Part shown: positions 24,815 through 33,259 of the stretch, in pieces
Layout: each line of letters begins with the position of its first letter
Position numbering within the stretch: the first letter of the stretch is position 1
NCBI RefSeq assembly: GCF_003331145.1
Contig: NZ_QLVE01000014.1
Location: 1-64,000, forward strand
Origin: Exiguobacterium sp. TNDT2
GTDB lineage: Bacteria > Bacillota > Bacilli > Exiguobacteriales > Exiguobacteriaceae
DNA length: 64,000 bases
Direction: 5' to 3'
Translations under genes and position numbers: made by a program
The notes under the pieces: model-generated
Told to the model about the DNA's origin: nothing
Seen by the model: only the letters and a program-made list of their open reading frames with translations
The model's database searches: none

Positions 24815-25941
24815 ACGAGCGCCTCACGCAATGTGACGGCAACTCCTTTTGGTGCCCACGCGGCGATGCGTCCACCTTTTCCGTGGATTGCGACCCAACC
24901 GAGTCCGCTGAAGACGATGTCTGTCTTGACGCCGTCCCGGAGACTGAACTCGTGACGCACGAGCGGAGGCAACATCTGTAATGTCTTCTCGTTCGGCGGG
25001 TTGAGCATCTTACCGATATGGTTCTCATATAGTTCATCTGCTTTATCGAGCTTCGTCCGGTGCGTCTTCAACTCGTTTGACATGTAGACAACGAACGAGC
25101 GCTTGTTGCCTTCCATGTAGTCAAGACGGGCTAGTCCGCCGAAGAAGAGCGTCTGCTGTGGGTTCAACTGGAACACGTGCGGCTTGATTTCTTTTTTCGG
25201 GGTGATCGTCTTCAAATCTTTCGCATCGACATAATGTGCCATTTGATGACGGTTGATGATTCCAGGCGTGTCATAAAGGTTCGCATCATCGTCGAGCGGG
25301 ATGTCGATCAAGTCGAGCGTCGTTCCCGGGAAATGACTGACCGTGATGATGGCCTCATCTTCTGCCCCGAAACGTTTGATAACTTGGTTGATGAGCGTCG
25401 ACTTCCCGACGTTCGTACAACCGACGACATAAACGTCCTTGCCTTTCCGATAATACTCAATCTTTTCGGCAAGCTCGTCGATGCCGTGGCCTTTCTTCGC
25501 ACTGATCAAATGGACGTCGACCGGGTTCAAACCGAGCTCTTTCGCTTCGGCCTTCATCCAGTTTGCCATCCGGTTCGGATTGACCGATTTCGGCAACAAG
25601 TCGACCTTGTTCCCGACCAAGAGGACGGGGTTCGTGCCGACCGAGCGTTGGAGTCCCGGCAACCAGCTGCCATTGAAATCGAAGATATCGACGATTTTAA
25701 TGACGAGCGCTTCTTTCGCGCTGATGCCGTTCAAAATGCGCAAGAAGTCGTCATCTGTCAGTTCGACGTCTTGAATTTGATTGTAGTGCTTCAATTTGAA
25801 GCAGCGTTGGCAAATGACGATCTCGCGATCGAGTGCCGATTTTGGTGCATAACCGATACCGGTCGGGTCTTCCGTTTGAATGGCGACGCCGCAACCGGCG
25901 CAATAACGTTTTGTTTCTTCCATAATGTTGTCTGCTGTCAT
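24811..25941 (-). CDS. yqeH: circularly permuted GTPase YqeH
   Basis: A 30S-assembly GTPase with an N-terminal zinc finger (CAGCG and CQRCFKLKHYN), then a permuted GTPase domain in which G4 (NKVDLLP) and SAKKGHG come before G1 (GCTNVGKST) and G3 (DTPG). The start is uncertain: ATG 25941, used here, has GAAGAGG eight bases upstream and gives 376 residues; an in-frame GTG at 25965 behind GAGGAG would add eight residues. Member of the yqeG operon. Confidence 0.93.
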   Translation of the reverse strand: MTADNIMEETKRYCAGCGVAIQTEDPTGIGYAPKSALDREIVICQRCFKLKHYNQIQDVELTDDDFLRILNGISAKEALVIKIVDIFDFNGSWLPGLQRSVGTNPVLLVGNKVDLLPKSVNPNRMANWMKAEAKELGLNPVDVHLISAKKGHGIDELAEKIEYYRKGKDVYVVGCTNVGKSTLINQVIKRFGAEDEAIITVSHFPGTTLDLIDIPLDDDANLYDTPGIINRHQMAHYVDAKDLKTITPKKEIKPHVFQLNPQQTLFFGGLARLDYMEGNKRSFVVYMSNELKTHRTKLDKADELYENHIGKMLNPPNEKTLQMLPPLVRHEFSLRDGVKTDIVFSGLGWVAIHGKGGRIAAWAPKGVAVTLREALV

Positions 25942-26057
25942 TTGAGTTGCCTCTTCTTCATTCACCGTAGCTCCTCGCCGCTACTCCTGAAGCGTTAATT
26001 CCGACGCCTTACGCGCCGTACATGGACAGCCTCCTTCTTCCTGTGCGTTCGAGGTCC

Positions 26058-26684
26058 TTATTCATCTTTTTTATGTGAATCTTCGGAACGCGAGTGCATC
26101 GCCTCACCGATTTTCTCAGCGACCGCCACTTTGGCGCGCTTCGCATCGACGGCGATTTCCTCAACTTTTTTCGTGATCAACACGTACTTCCCGCGACGTT
26201 TCATATGGGCGAACACGACTTTTTCAAGCATGCGATTGAACTTCGTGACGAGTCCGTCCGTCTTGACGACCGGTTGCACGTGGATGACGTGAATCCCGGC
26301 CATGTTGGCACCGAGCACGTCCGTGAACAATTGATCGCCTAAGAAGATGGCCTCTTTCGTCGAATAGCCATATTTTGCGAGCGCCTGTTTGAATCCAGAC
26401 GGCAACGGCTTTTTCGCACGCGCCACATAGTGAAGGCCGAGCGGTTCCGTGAACGTACGTACGCGGTTCTCGTTGTTATTCGAGACGACGATGACATCGA
26501 GTCCGTGTGATTTCACTTTTTCAAGCCATAGCAAAAGAAGCTCCGGTGCGTGCGGGACGTCCCAGGCCACGAGTGTATTATCAAGGTCCGTCAAAATGAC
26601 GCGTACCCCACGGTCTTTCAATTCTTCAAGGTCGATGTCAAAAACTGACGCGACGAACTGTTTCGGATAAAGTCGATTAAACAC
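26058..26684 (-). CDS. yqeG: HAD-family phosphatase YqeG
   Basis: A 208-residue HAD phosphatase of the YqeG (IIIA) group. The nucleophile motif LTDLDNTLVAWD is near residue 32, motif II is VVSNNNENR, and the C-terminal motif GDQLFTDVLGAN. It leads the operon yqeG-yqeH-aroE-yhbY-nadD-yqeK-rsfS-yqeM, whose order equals that of B. subtilis. The C-terminal Lys/Glu-rich tail of about 40 residues is longer than usual. Confidence 0.93.
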   Translation of the reverse strand: MFNRLYPKQFVASVFDIDLEELKDRGVRVILTDLDNTLVAWDVPHAPELLLLWLEKVKSHGLDVIVVSNNNENRVRTFTEPLGLHYVARAKKPLPSGFKQALAKYGYSTKEAIFLGDQLFTDVLGANMAGIHVIHVQPVVKTDGLVTKFNRMLEKVVFAHMKRRGKYVLITKKVEEIAVDAKRAKVAVAEKIGEAMHSRSEDSHKKDE

Positions 26685-26754
26685 GTTTAAATTCCTCCAA
26701 TTAGCTAAAGCGATTCAACTACGATACATGTAGTGATATCCCTTCTATGGTAAA

Positions 26755-26792
26755 CGAAAACCGACCAAACGACTAGTGTATCGTTCGGTCGG
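26755..26792 (-). terminator. psd terminator
   Basis: CCGACCAAACGA (26761-26772) and TCGTTCGGTCGG (26781-26792). The pair has a G-T wobble favouring the minus strand, followed there by TTTTCGTTT. Confidence 0.85.
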
Positions 26793-26811
26793 CCTGAAAA
26801 AGTTTTAAAAA

Positions 26812-27594
26812 TCAATCGTTTTGCATCGTACCGATGACTTCTCCGAGTCGCACCGGTCCGATTTTTGCTGGGTCGATCGTGACGCGGCCTTTCTCAAAAC
26901 ATAAGATGACGGTCGAACCGAACGAAAAGTACCCGACTTCCTCACCTTTGGCTGCGCGGTCGCCGTCGAGCGTCCATTCGATCGTGTTGACGTTTAAGGC
27001 GCCGACCATGATATGTTCGTACAACCCGGCCGCCGTTTCAAAGCGTGTGATGCGGCGATAGTTACGCGAGAGTGGACGAACCGTCTCCGTCAAGCCGATA
27101 TCGTTGACCGGGGCCGAACGGTCCCCGAGCTCGTAATGGCTGAGCACCCGTCCAGCAAGCGGGACGTGGACGCGATGATAGTCGCGCGGGCTCAAGTAGA
27201 GGACACAGACCGTGCCACCGGCGTAACGTCGCGCTTCTTGTTGCGAACCGAGCAGCTCGGCGAGCGTGTACGACTGACCCTTGACTTCAAAGCGGCTGTC
27301 GTCCGTGATATCGGTCACGATTGACAGTTTCCCGTCGCATGGTGAGACGACCGAGTTCGGGTTGGCGTCAATCGGCCGGACCCCGTCTTTCAAATGACGT
27401 GTGAAAAAGGCGTGCAGGCTCGGATAAGCCTCGATCGGCTCCGCCGCTTCATCAAGATTGATTTGATACGTTTTCGCAAACGACGGGATGAAGGTACGGC
27501 TCGCTTTCGATTCAGCGAAGGCTCGGAGTCGCTTGGCAATGACCGGGGTCGCGTTCAACTCAAACAAAGTCTGATATAAGCGGCTTTTGATCAC
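26812..27594 (-). CDS. psd: phosphatidylserine decarboxylase
   Basis: A 260-residue proenzyme making phosphatidylethanolamine. The self-cleavage/pyruvoyl site is the C-terminal FGSTVILCF segment near residue 236 (FGST instead of LGST). Conserved PCDGKL and SPRDYHRVHVPLAG are present. It starts with GTG 27594 overlapping the stop of the upstream thioredoxin gene (GTGA), with GAGGAGGG ahead. Its substrate-producing partner pssA lies 19 kb away. Confidence 0.94.
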   Translation of the reverse strand: MIKSRLYQTLFELNATPVIAKRLRAFAESKASRTFIPSFAKTYQINLDEAAEPIEAYPSLHAFFTRHLKDGVRPIDANPNSVVSPCDGKLSIVTDITDDSRFEVKGQSYTLAELLGSQQEARRYAGGTVCVLYLSPRDYHRVHVPLAGRVLSHYELGDRSAPVNDIGLTETVRPLSRNYRRITRFETAAGLYEHIMVGALNVNTIEWTLDGDRAAKGEEVGYFSFGSTVILCFEKGRVTIDPAKIGPVRLGEVIGTMQND

Positions 27595-28010
27595 TGTGCA
27601 CCCTCCTCGTTTTTAAAGAACGTCTCATATTGTTGCTCCGAGACAGCACCTTCGACACGACCGACTTCTTTTCCGTCTTGGAAACGAATCATTGTCGGTG
27701 TCCCATTGATACCGTAAGTCGTCCAGACGTTATGGTCAGCTAAGTTGATCGATACGGCGTCATACTCTTCGATGAGCGGCTCGACGTACGGTTTAACCTG
27801 TTCACAATACTCACAGCCCGTCTGCCAGAAGTAAACGACGACTTCCTCTTCTTCTGATATTTTCGTCTCTAACTCGTCAGCCGTGACGGCGTTGACGCCC
27901 GTCTCTTCGTTCGCATTGTTCAAGAAAAACAATAAAGCGAGACCGATGACGATAATGACACCGATGATGGCGAACGTAATGAAGTTTGCCCGTTTGGCAC
28001 TGTTTTTCAT
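27591..28010 (-). CDS. membrane-anchored thioredoxin-like protein
   Basis: 139 residues: a transmembrane anchor at 11-30, then an extracytoplasmic thioredoxin domain with active site C66-EYC69 (WQTGCEYCEQ) and cis-proline in NGTPTMIRF. It is translationally coupled to psd by a 4-nt overlap. The CEYC dipeptide does not match the usual BdbA or ResA motifs, and its redox direction cannot be inferred. Confidence 0.9.
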   Translation of the reverse strand: MKNSAKRANFITFAIIGVIIVIGLALLFFLNNANEETGVNAVTADELETKISEEEEVVVYFWQTGCEYCEQVKPYVEPLIEEYDAVSINLADHNVWTTYGINGTPTMIRFQDGKEVGRVEGAVSEQQYETFFKNEEGAQ

Positions 28011-28035
28011 AATTGATTCCTCCTAAATAATATAA

Positions 28036-28065
28036 AAAGAACTGACTCGAATGTGAGCCAGTTTG
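28036..28065 (-). terminator. terminator of the DUF2929 gene
   Basis: Imperfect arms 28040-28048 and 28055-28063 with one wobble that pairs only on the minus strand, followed there by TTCTTTTTATA. Confidence 0.7.
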
Positions 28066-28077
28066 ATTGTAGACGTC

Positions 28078-28272
28078 TTACTTCTCTTGCGCGACGTCGC
28101 TAATCCCCATGTCTTGGTTAAGCGTGTCCAAGAGCGCGATAAAGATTGTGATGACGACACCAAAGAATGTCGCGAGCACCGCATTGAACGCTACGCCATC
28201 GACAGCAGAAATGATAAAAATCGCTGTATTCGAAAGCAAAATCGCCCAGAACAATGTGACTAAGTAACGCAT
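28078..28272 (-). CDS. small membrane protein, DUF2929 (YjzD-like)
   Basis: 64 residues with two transmembrane helices beginning MRYLVTLFWAILLSNTAIF, as in the YjzD/DUF2929 family of Firmicutes. ATG 28272 has GGAGGGG seven bases upstream; an in-frame ATG seven codons further upstream has no ribosome-binding site. Function unknown. Confidence 0.8.
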   Translation of the reverse strand: MRYLVTLFWAILLSNTAIFIISAVDGVAFNAVLATFFGVVITIFIALLDTLNQDMGISDVAQEK

Positions 28273-28436
28273 CGATCGTCCCCTCCATCTCACAGATGAT
28301 TCATGAAAAATTCATACGACCTTAGTATAGCATTGTTACTGTAAAATGTGCGACCTCGATTGTATATTCTTTCCGTCGAAACGGGAATATGGTACGGTTT
28401 GAGAAATAAGCATCTCGTAGAAAAGAGGAACCCTTT

Positions 28437-29249
28437 ATGTCACGGTATTTAATCGCAGTCGATTTAGATGGGACGTTGTTGCGCGACGACAAGACGATCA
28501 GCGAGCGCAATGTACGCGCGCTTCAGGCGGCCCGTGAGGCCGGTCATGAAGTGATGATCGCGACCGGTCGCCCACAACGTCATTCGATCATGTATTACGA
28601 ACAGCTCGGTTTGACGACACCGCTCATCAACTTCAACGGGGCGCTCGTCCATCACCCGAAAGATCCGTCATACGAAGTGACGCACCGGCCGATCCCGCTC
28701 AAAACGGCGCACGAGATTATCGAAGAAGTGTCGGACACGAAAGCGCATAACATCGTCGTCGAAGTGACCGACCACGTCTACTTCCAAAAAGACCCACAAG
28801 AGTTTTATAGCCCGTACGCCGAGCGCGCGCTCAGCGTCACGTCAGGCAACTTGCTCAAGCACTTGCAGGAAGAGCCGACATCGCTCCTCATCCACGCGAC
28901 GAAAGAGCACGTCGACAACGTCCGCGCTCGTTTGAACAAAGTCCACGCCGAGGCCGTCTTGAACCGTCAATGGCGTATGCCGGAGCATATGATTGAAGTC
29001 ATGAGCCAGAACACGTCGAAAGCGCTCGGCTTACGCGAAGTGTCAAAACACCTCGGCATCAACCGCAAACACATCATCGCATTCGGCGACGAAGAGAACG
29101 ACCTCGAAATGCTCGACTACGTCGGCACGGGCGTCGCGATGGGTAACGCCATCAGCCAGTTGAAAGCCGTCGCGGATGAAGTGACCGCATCGAACATGGA
29201 AGACGGCATCGCCATCTACCTCGAAGAAAAACTTGGCATCAAAGCATAA
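28437..29249 (+). CDS. Cof-type HAD phosphatase
   Basis: A 270-residue Cof/YidA-like HAD hydrolase: motif I VDLDGTLLRDD at 9-19, TGRP motif II, and motif IV FGDEENDLEMLD. Such enzymes dephosphorylate sugar phosphates or flavin and pyridoxal precursors; the substrate is not predictable. Lone gene behind GAGGAACC, closed by a strong terminator. Confidence 0.9.
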   Translation: MSRYLIAVDLDGTLLRDDKTISERNVRALQAAREAGHEVMIATGRPQRHSIMYYEQLGLTTPLINFNGALVHHPKDPSYEVTHRPIPLKTAHEIIEEVSDTKAHNIVVEVTDHVYFQKDPQEFYSPYAERALSVTSGNLLKHLQEEPTSLLIHATKEHVDNVRARLNKVHAEAVLNRQWRMPEHMIEVMSQNTSKALGLREVSKHLGINRKHIIAFGDEENDLEMLDYVGTGVAMGNAISQLKAVADEVTASNMEDGIAIYLEEKLGIKA

Positions 29250-29251
29250 TA

Positions 29252-29285
29252 AAACTCCTGCTGAGCGTTCAGCGGGAGTTTTTTC
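29252..29285 (+). terminator. terminator of the Cof phosphatase gene
   Basis: AACTCCTGCTGA (29252-29263), loop GCGT, TCAGCGGGAGTT (29268-29279), then Ts. Confidence 0.9.
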
Positions 29286-29312
29286 TCAAACGTACAATTT
29301 TTATATGATCAT

Positions 29313-29336
29313 CCCCCGCTGAGCGTTCAGTGGGGG
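29313..29336 (-). terminator. terminator of the YitT gene, a near-copy of the adjacent hairpin
   Basis: CCCCCGCTGA, loop GCGT, TCAGTGGGGG (29313-29336). It shares the core CGCTGAGCGTTCAG with the terminator 50 bp to its left. The T run on the minus strand is poor, so termination is less certain. Confidence 0.55.
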
Positions 29337-29342
29337 TTCATT

Positions 29343-30191
29343 TCAGCGGCGGAACGCACCTTCGACATCTTCAGTCGGGACCATGTTGATGAAGACGCTT
29401 GGGTCGGCGTCTTTGCAGATGCGCGTGATTTCACGCACTTCGTGTCGTTGGGCGACCATCATGAGCGTCGCTTTCTCGACTTTCGAGTACGTGCCAATCG
29501 CCGGCATGAGCGTGATGCCGCGGAAGACGTTCTGATGCAACTCCTTTGTCACTTCGTCCGGATGGCTCGTGACGATGAATAGCGTCTGACGCTGCGTGTT
29601 CGTATAGATCTCATCGATGACTTTCGACGTCACATATAAGAAGACAATCGTATAGAGCGCGGTCGGCCAACCGAACAACGCACCGGCCCAGAGCGCAATC
29701 ATCATGTTCATAAGGAACAAGTAGACGCCGACCGAATTGTTCGTGAACTTCGCCAAGATGAGGGCGACGATATCAAATCCACCGGTCGAGGCACCGAAGC
29801 GAATCGTGATTCCCGAACCGATAGCAAGCAAGACCCCGCCGAACACGGCGTTTAAGAGCGGGTCGTCCGAAAGGAGCGGCGATTGAGGAAGCACGCGAAT
29901 GAACACGGTGACTGCCGCAACGCTGATCAACGTATGAATCATCATGTTCTTGCCGAGCATGAAGTAGCTGACGATCAAGAGCGGCACGTTCAAGACGAAG
30001 AACCAAATCCCTTCTCCGAGCTCAAACGGTGTCCCCGCAAACAGTTTCGTAAAGATTTGGGCGAGCCCTGTAAATCCGGTCGAGTATACCCCCGCCGGGA
30101 TTAAGAATAATGTCATGGATAATGCAACGAACACTCCCCCGATAATCGAAACGATCCCGATGCGTGCGTGTTCTTTAACGGCTTCCGTCAA
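29343..30191 (-). CDS. YitT-family membrane protein
   Basis: 282 residues: five to six transmembrane helices (LFLIPAGVYSTGFTGLAQI, GASTGGFDIVALIL) and a C-terminal cytoplasmic DUF2179 domain (about 200-282), the standard YitT layout. Translation probably starts at TTG 30191 behind GGGGAG; no ATG suits. YitT proteins are widespread in Firmicutes, with suggested roles in transport or stress but no firm function. Confidence 0.88.
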   Translation of the reverse strand: MTEAVKEHARIGIVSIIGGVFVALSMTLFLIPAGVYSTGFTGLAQIFTKLFAGTPFELGEGIWFFVLNVPLLIVSYFMLGKNMMIHTLISVAAVTVFIRVLPQSPLLSDDPLLNAVFGGVLLAIGSGITIRFGASTGGFDIVALILAKFTNNSVGVYLFLMNMMIALWAGALFGWPTALYTIVFLYVTSKVIDEIYTNTQRQTLFIVTSHPDEVTKELHQNVFRGITLMPAIGTYSKVEKATLMMVAQRHEVREITRICKDADPSVFINMVPTEDVEGAFRR

Positions 30192-30289
30192 GTTCTGTCT
30201 CCCCTTTCAAAAATGGCTAAGAATCAAGATAACATAGTTTTCTAATGCTGCCTACCATAAAAATAATGGGATGTGTCCGCGCTTCTCAT

Positions 30290-30320
30290 AAAAAAACAAG
30301 CCGGCCGGAGCCGACTTGTT
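30290..30320 (-). terminator. maltose phosphorylase gene terminator
   Basis: AACAAGCCGGC (30295-30305) and GCCGACTTGTT (30310-30320). The single non-Watson-Crick pair is G-U only on the minus strand, where Ts follow. Confidence 0.88.
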
Positions 30321-30336
30321 GAGCTGATGCGTTTGG

Positions 30337-32634
30337 TCACGCTTTCACTGTATCAATGGTTACCGACTCATTTGCCGGGACCGTGACGACGTTTCCGTAG
30401 ACGCGAATCGACACGTCCGTGCCGCCCGTCTGCTTGATCGTCACTTGTTCACGCGTTGACGTGACTGTCAAGTGATGACCGCGCCAGAGCATGTTGAACG
30501 AGTACCCGTTCCAGTCTTTCGGGATCATCGGGCTGAACGTGAGTTCCGTCTCAAGGGCACGCATGCCTGCGAAACCGTGAACGATCGACATCCATGAACC
30601 GACCATCGATGTGATGTGAAGCCCGTCTTCAGTATCGTTGTTATAGTTGTCGAGGTCGAGGCGCGCCGAACGTTGATACAACTCGACTGCCTTGTCTTCG
30701 TAACCGACTTCGGCTGCGATGATTGAGTAGACGCAAGGCGACAAGCTCGACTCGTGGACCGTGCGCGGCTCATAAAAATCGAAGTTCGCACGCTTCTGTT
30801 CGACCGTGAAGCGATCGCTGAACGTATAGAGCCCTTGGAGCACGTCCGCTTGTTTGATGAAGTTCGAGCGGAGGATGCGGTCCCACGACCAGTTTTGGTT
30901 GAGCGGCAAGTGTTTCGGATCGAGGTCTTTCACCAAGATCTGTTCTTTATCCATGAAGCCGTCCTGTTGCATGAACACGTCAGGGACGAGGTCATCTTTC
31001 GGATAGTACATCTTCGTTTGGATATCGTTCCATTTCGCGAGTTCTTCGTTTGAAAGACCAAGCGTCGCGACGAGTTCTTCAAGGCGCGCCGGCTCTGCTT
31101 CTTTCAAATAGTTGTACACTTCTTGCGTGTACTCGAGCGTCCAAGCGGCGATTAAGTTCGTATACCAGTTGTTGTTGACGTTGTTGTCGTATTCGTTCGG
31201 ACCTGTGACGCCTAGAATCATATACACGTCTTTGTGCGGGACAAAGTTGACGCGGCTAGCCCAGTAACGCGAGATCTCGACCAATACTTCAAGTCCGTAT
31301 TGACCTAGGTACGACTTGTCGCCCGTGAAGTTCGTATAGTTGAAGATGGCGTGGGCGATCGCACCGTTCCGGTGAATCTCTTCATGCGTGATTTCCCACT
31401 CGTTATGGCACTCTTCCCCATTCATCGTCACCATCGGATAGAGGGCGCCTTCCATTCCGACGTTCTTGACCGAGTTCTCTTTCGCTTGCGGCAATTGGTT
31501 ATGGCGATATTTGAGCAAGTTCCACGACACTTCCGGTTTCGTCGTCGCCAAGTAGAAGTGGAGGCAATACGCTTCCGTATCCCAGTACGTGGCACCGCCG
31601 TACTTCTCGCCCGTGAACCCTTTCGGTCCAATGTTGAGGCGTGAGTCTTCGCCCGTGTACGTCTGGTACATGTTGAAGATGTTGAAACGGATGCCTTGCT
31701 GGGCTTCGACGTCACCATCGATGCGGACGTCCGCGTCTTCCCAACGAGCGAGCCACGCTTCCGTCTGCTCGGCGAGAAGCGTTTCAAAGCCTTTCTCAAA
31801 CGCCATCTCGACGCGCTGCATCCCCGTCGACTGCAATTCCTCGACTTCGTAGTCACGGTTCGTGACGACCGAGACATATTTGTAAGCTGTCGCCGTCTCA
31901 CCAGCTGCTACCGTGACCGTGAACTTGTTGGCGACGTAAAGGTCCGTCGCTTCGAGCACTTCACAACGTGCTCCTTCGACGTCAGCAATCATCGAGGCCG
32001 TGACGTGCCAATCGAGTTTCTTCGTTTTCGTTGTCACGAATCCGAAACGCTCTTCGACGCCGTGCTCGACCGGCAACCAGAACTTCTCGTCATAGTTCGA
32101 GTCTTCGTTGACGACATCGCCATCGAGGTAAGGTGTGAATTCAACTTTCGCTTCGTAGTTGACCGGAGTGACGTTGTAACGGATTGCCAAAATTTCTTTA
32201 TCGACGATCGAGAAGAAGCGGACGACTTCGACGTTCGTCTCTTCTGTCCCATTCAAGAGGGTAAACGTCCGTGTGAGGACGCCACGTTGCATATCGAGCT
32301 CACGCGTGAAGTCTTTCACTTCCCACTTCGCCAAGTCGACCGGTGTGCCGTTGATGGCGACGCGAAGACCGACGACGTTCGTCGCGTTCAATACTTTTGC
32401 GAAGTACTCCGGATATCCGTTTTTCCACCAACCGACACGTGTCTTATCAGGGTAATAGACGCCGGCCACATAGAAGCCTTGATGTGTATCATTTGAATAA
32501 TCTTCTTCAAAGTTACCACGCATCCCCATATGACCGTTACCGAGCGAGGTAATCGATTCTGCGAGGCGGTTTTCTTGCGGATGCAGGCTCTCTTCCGTTA
32601 CTTTCCATTCATCGACTGCAAACAATCGTTTCAT
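30337..32634 (-). CDS. GH65 phosphorylase, probably maltose phosphorylase
   Basis: A 765-residue GH65 enzyme of inverting phosphorylase type, splitting maltose with phosphate into glucose and beta-glucose 1-phosphate. It has an N-terminal beta-sandwich domain (about 1-270), a helical linker and an (alpha/alpha)6 barrel with GGATYWDTEAY. The catalytic acid glutamate lies in VTGPNEYDNNVNNNWYT, followed by a C-terminal beta-sheet domain. Maltose rather than trehalose or kojibiose specificity is inferred from the maltodextrin locus around it. Strong AAGGAGTGG site. The promoter carries three LacI-type operators. Confidence 0.9.
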   Translation of the reverse strand: MKRLFAVDEWKVTEESLHPQENRLAESITSLGNGHMGMRGNFEEDYSNDTHQGFYVAGVYYPDKTRVGWWKNGYPEYFAKVLNATNVVGLRVAINGTPVDLAKWEVKDFTRELDMQRGVLTRTFTLLNGTEETNVEVVRFFSIVDKEILAIRYNVTPVNYEAKVEFTPYLDGDVVNEDSNYDEKFWLPVEHGVEERFGFVTTKTKKLDWHVTASMIADVEGARCEVLEATDLYVANKFTVTVAAGETATAYKYVSVVTNRDYEVEELQSTGMQRVEMAFEKGFETLLAEQTEAWLARWEDADVRIDGDVEAQQGIRFNIFNMYQTYTGEDSRLNIGPKGFTGEKYGGATYWDTEAYCLHFYLATTKPEVSWNLLKYRHNQLPQAKENSVKNVGMEGALYPMVTMNGEECHNEWEITHEEIHRNGAIAHAIFNYTNFTGDKSYLGQYGLEVLVEISRYWASRVNFVPHKDVYMILGVTGPNEYDNNVNNNWYTNLIAAWTLEYTQEVYNYLKEAEPARLEELVATLGLSNEELAKWNDIQTKMYYPKDDLVPDVFMQQDGFMDKEQILVKDLDPKHLPLNQNWSWDRILRSNFIKQADVLQGLYTFSDRFTVEQKRANFDFYEPRTVHESSLSPCVYSIIAAEVGYEDKAVELYQRSARLDLDNYNNDTEDGLHITSMVGSWMSIVHGFAGMRALETELTFSPMIPKDWNGYSFNMLWRGHHLTVTSTREQVTIKQTGGTDVSIRVYGNVVTVPANESVTIDTVKA

Positions 32635-32689
32635 CTGTCTGCCACTCCTTTTTCTCTACAAGGCTACTCGTCATCAGACAACCGATTCA

Positions 32690-32771
32690 TGCAACCGTTT
32701 GTCTATGAAAGCGCTGTATTTAATCTCACCTCTCATTTTACACGACTCGCACGAGAATGCAATCGTTTGCA
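32690..32771 (-). promoter_or_regulatory. maltose phosphorylase promoter with three LacI-type operators
   Basis: Minus-strand promoter: -35 TTGCAT (plus 32757-32762), 16-bp spacer, -10 TAAAAT (plus 32735-32740). Operators: TGCAATCGTTTGCA (32758-32771) over the -35, TGAAAGCGCTGTAT (32706-32719, cre-like) and TGCAACCGTTTGTC (32690-32703) downstream of the start. The upstream and distal sites share the pattern TGCAAYCGTTTG and are likely MalR-type sites. The rest of the 217-bp gap between the GH65 and YflT genes shows no gene. Confidence 0.7.
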
Positions 32772-32851
32772 TAAACTTTTTTCTTTGTTTTTTTCGTCAC
32801 AGCCTGAAAAAAACTGCCGAGCTCTTAAAGAGCCAAGCAGGTAGAATCCCG

Positions 32852-33259
32852 TCACTTCATTTGATCTCGTCCGAACGTGGCGTTCGCCTCATGCCCTTCG
32901 AACGCGGGGTTATTCCCATCATTGAATCCTGTATCCGGTTCATCGAGAATGAGGGCATACCCTCCGTTCAAAATGTCACCGTACGCCCGGTTGACGTCAT
33001 CGTCAGAAAGACCGAGGTCGAGCAAAGCCCGCTTCACTTCCTCTTCGCCTTCCGCAACACCAGAGAACTTCTGCATCCAGTTCGCGCTCGCCTCTTCTAT
33101 TTTCGCATCAGTATTCCGTTTGACGAGCGAGACGTCGTCTTTGTCTTTTGCGACGACGAACACATCACTCTCGTCATATCCTTCTTCGGACAATTGATCG
33201 ATTTTAGCGACAAGTGTCGCCTCCTCATGATATGTGTTGACAAATCTACGTTTGCTCAT
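32852..33259 (-). CDS. YflT-domain general stress protein
   Basis: A 135-residue protein whose first 105 residues form a YflT-like (heat-induced stress protein) domain: FVNTYHEEATLVAKIDQLSEEGYDESDVFVVAKD and NGGYALILDE. The acidic C-tail is short. ATG 33259 overlaps the stop of the next gene upstream (33256-34065) by 4 nt. It is close in sequence to the N-terminal domain of the protein at 34155-35096, so the two are paralogues. Confidence 0.82.
   Translation of the reverse strand: MSKRRFVNTYHEEATLVAKIDQLSEEGYDESDVFVVAKDKDDVSLVKRNTDAKIEEASANWMQKFSGVAEGEEEVKRALLDLGLSDDDVNRAYGDILNGGYALILDEPDTGFNDGNNPAFEGHEANATFGRDQMK

Noticed and set aside
31696-32496. 266-codon frame antisense to the GH65 gene
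   Set aside because: Mirror of a real coding frame; Phe/Arg/Asp-rich composition typical of antisense shadows.
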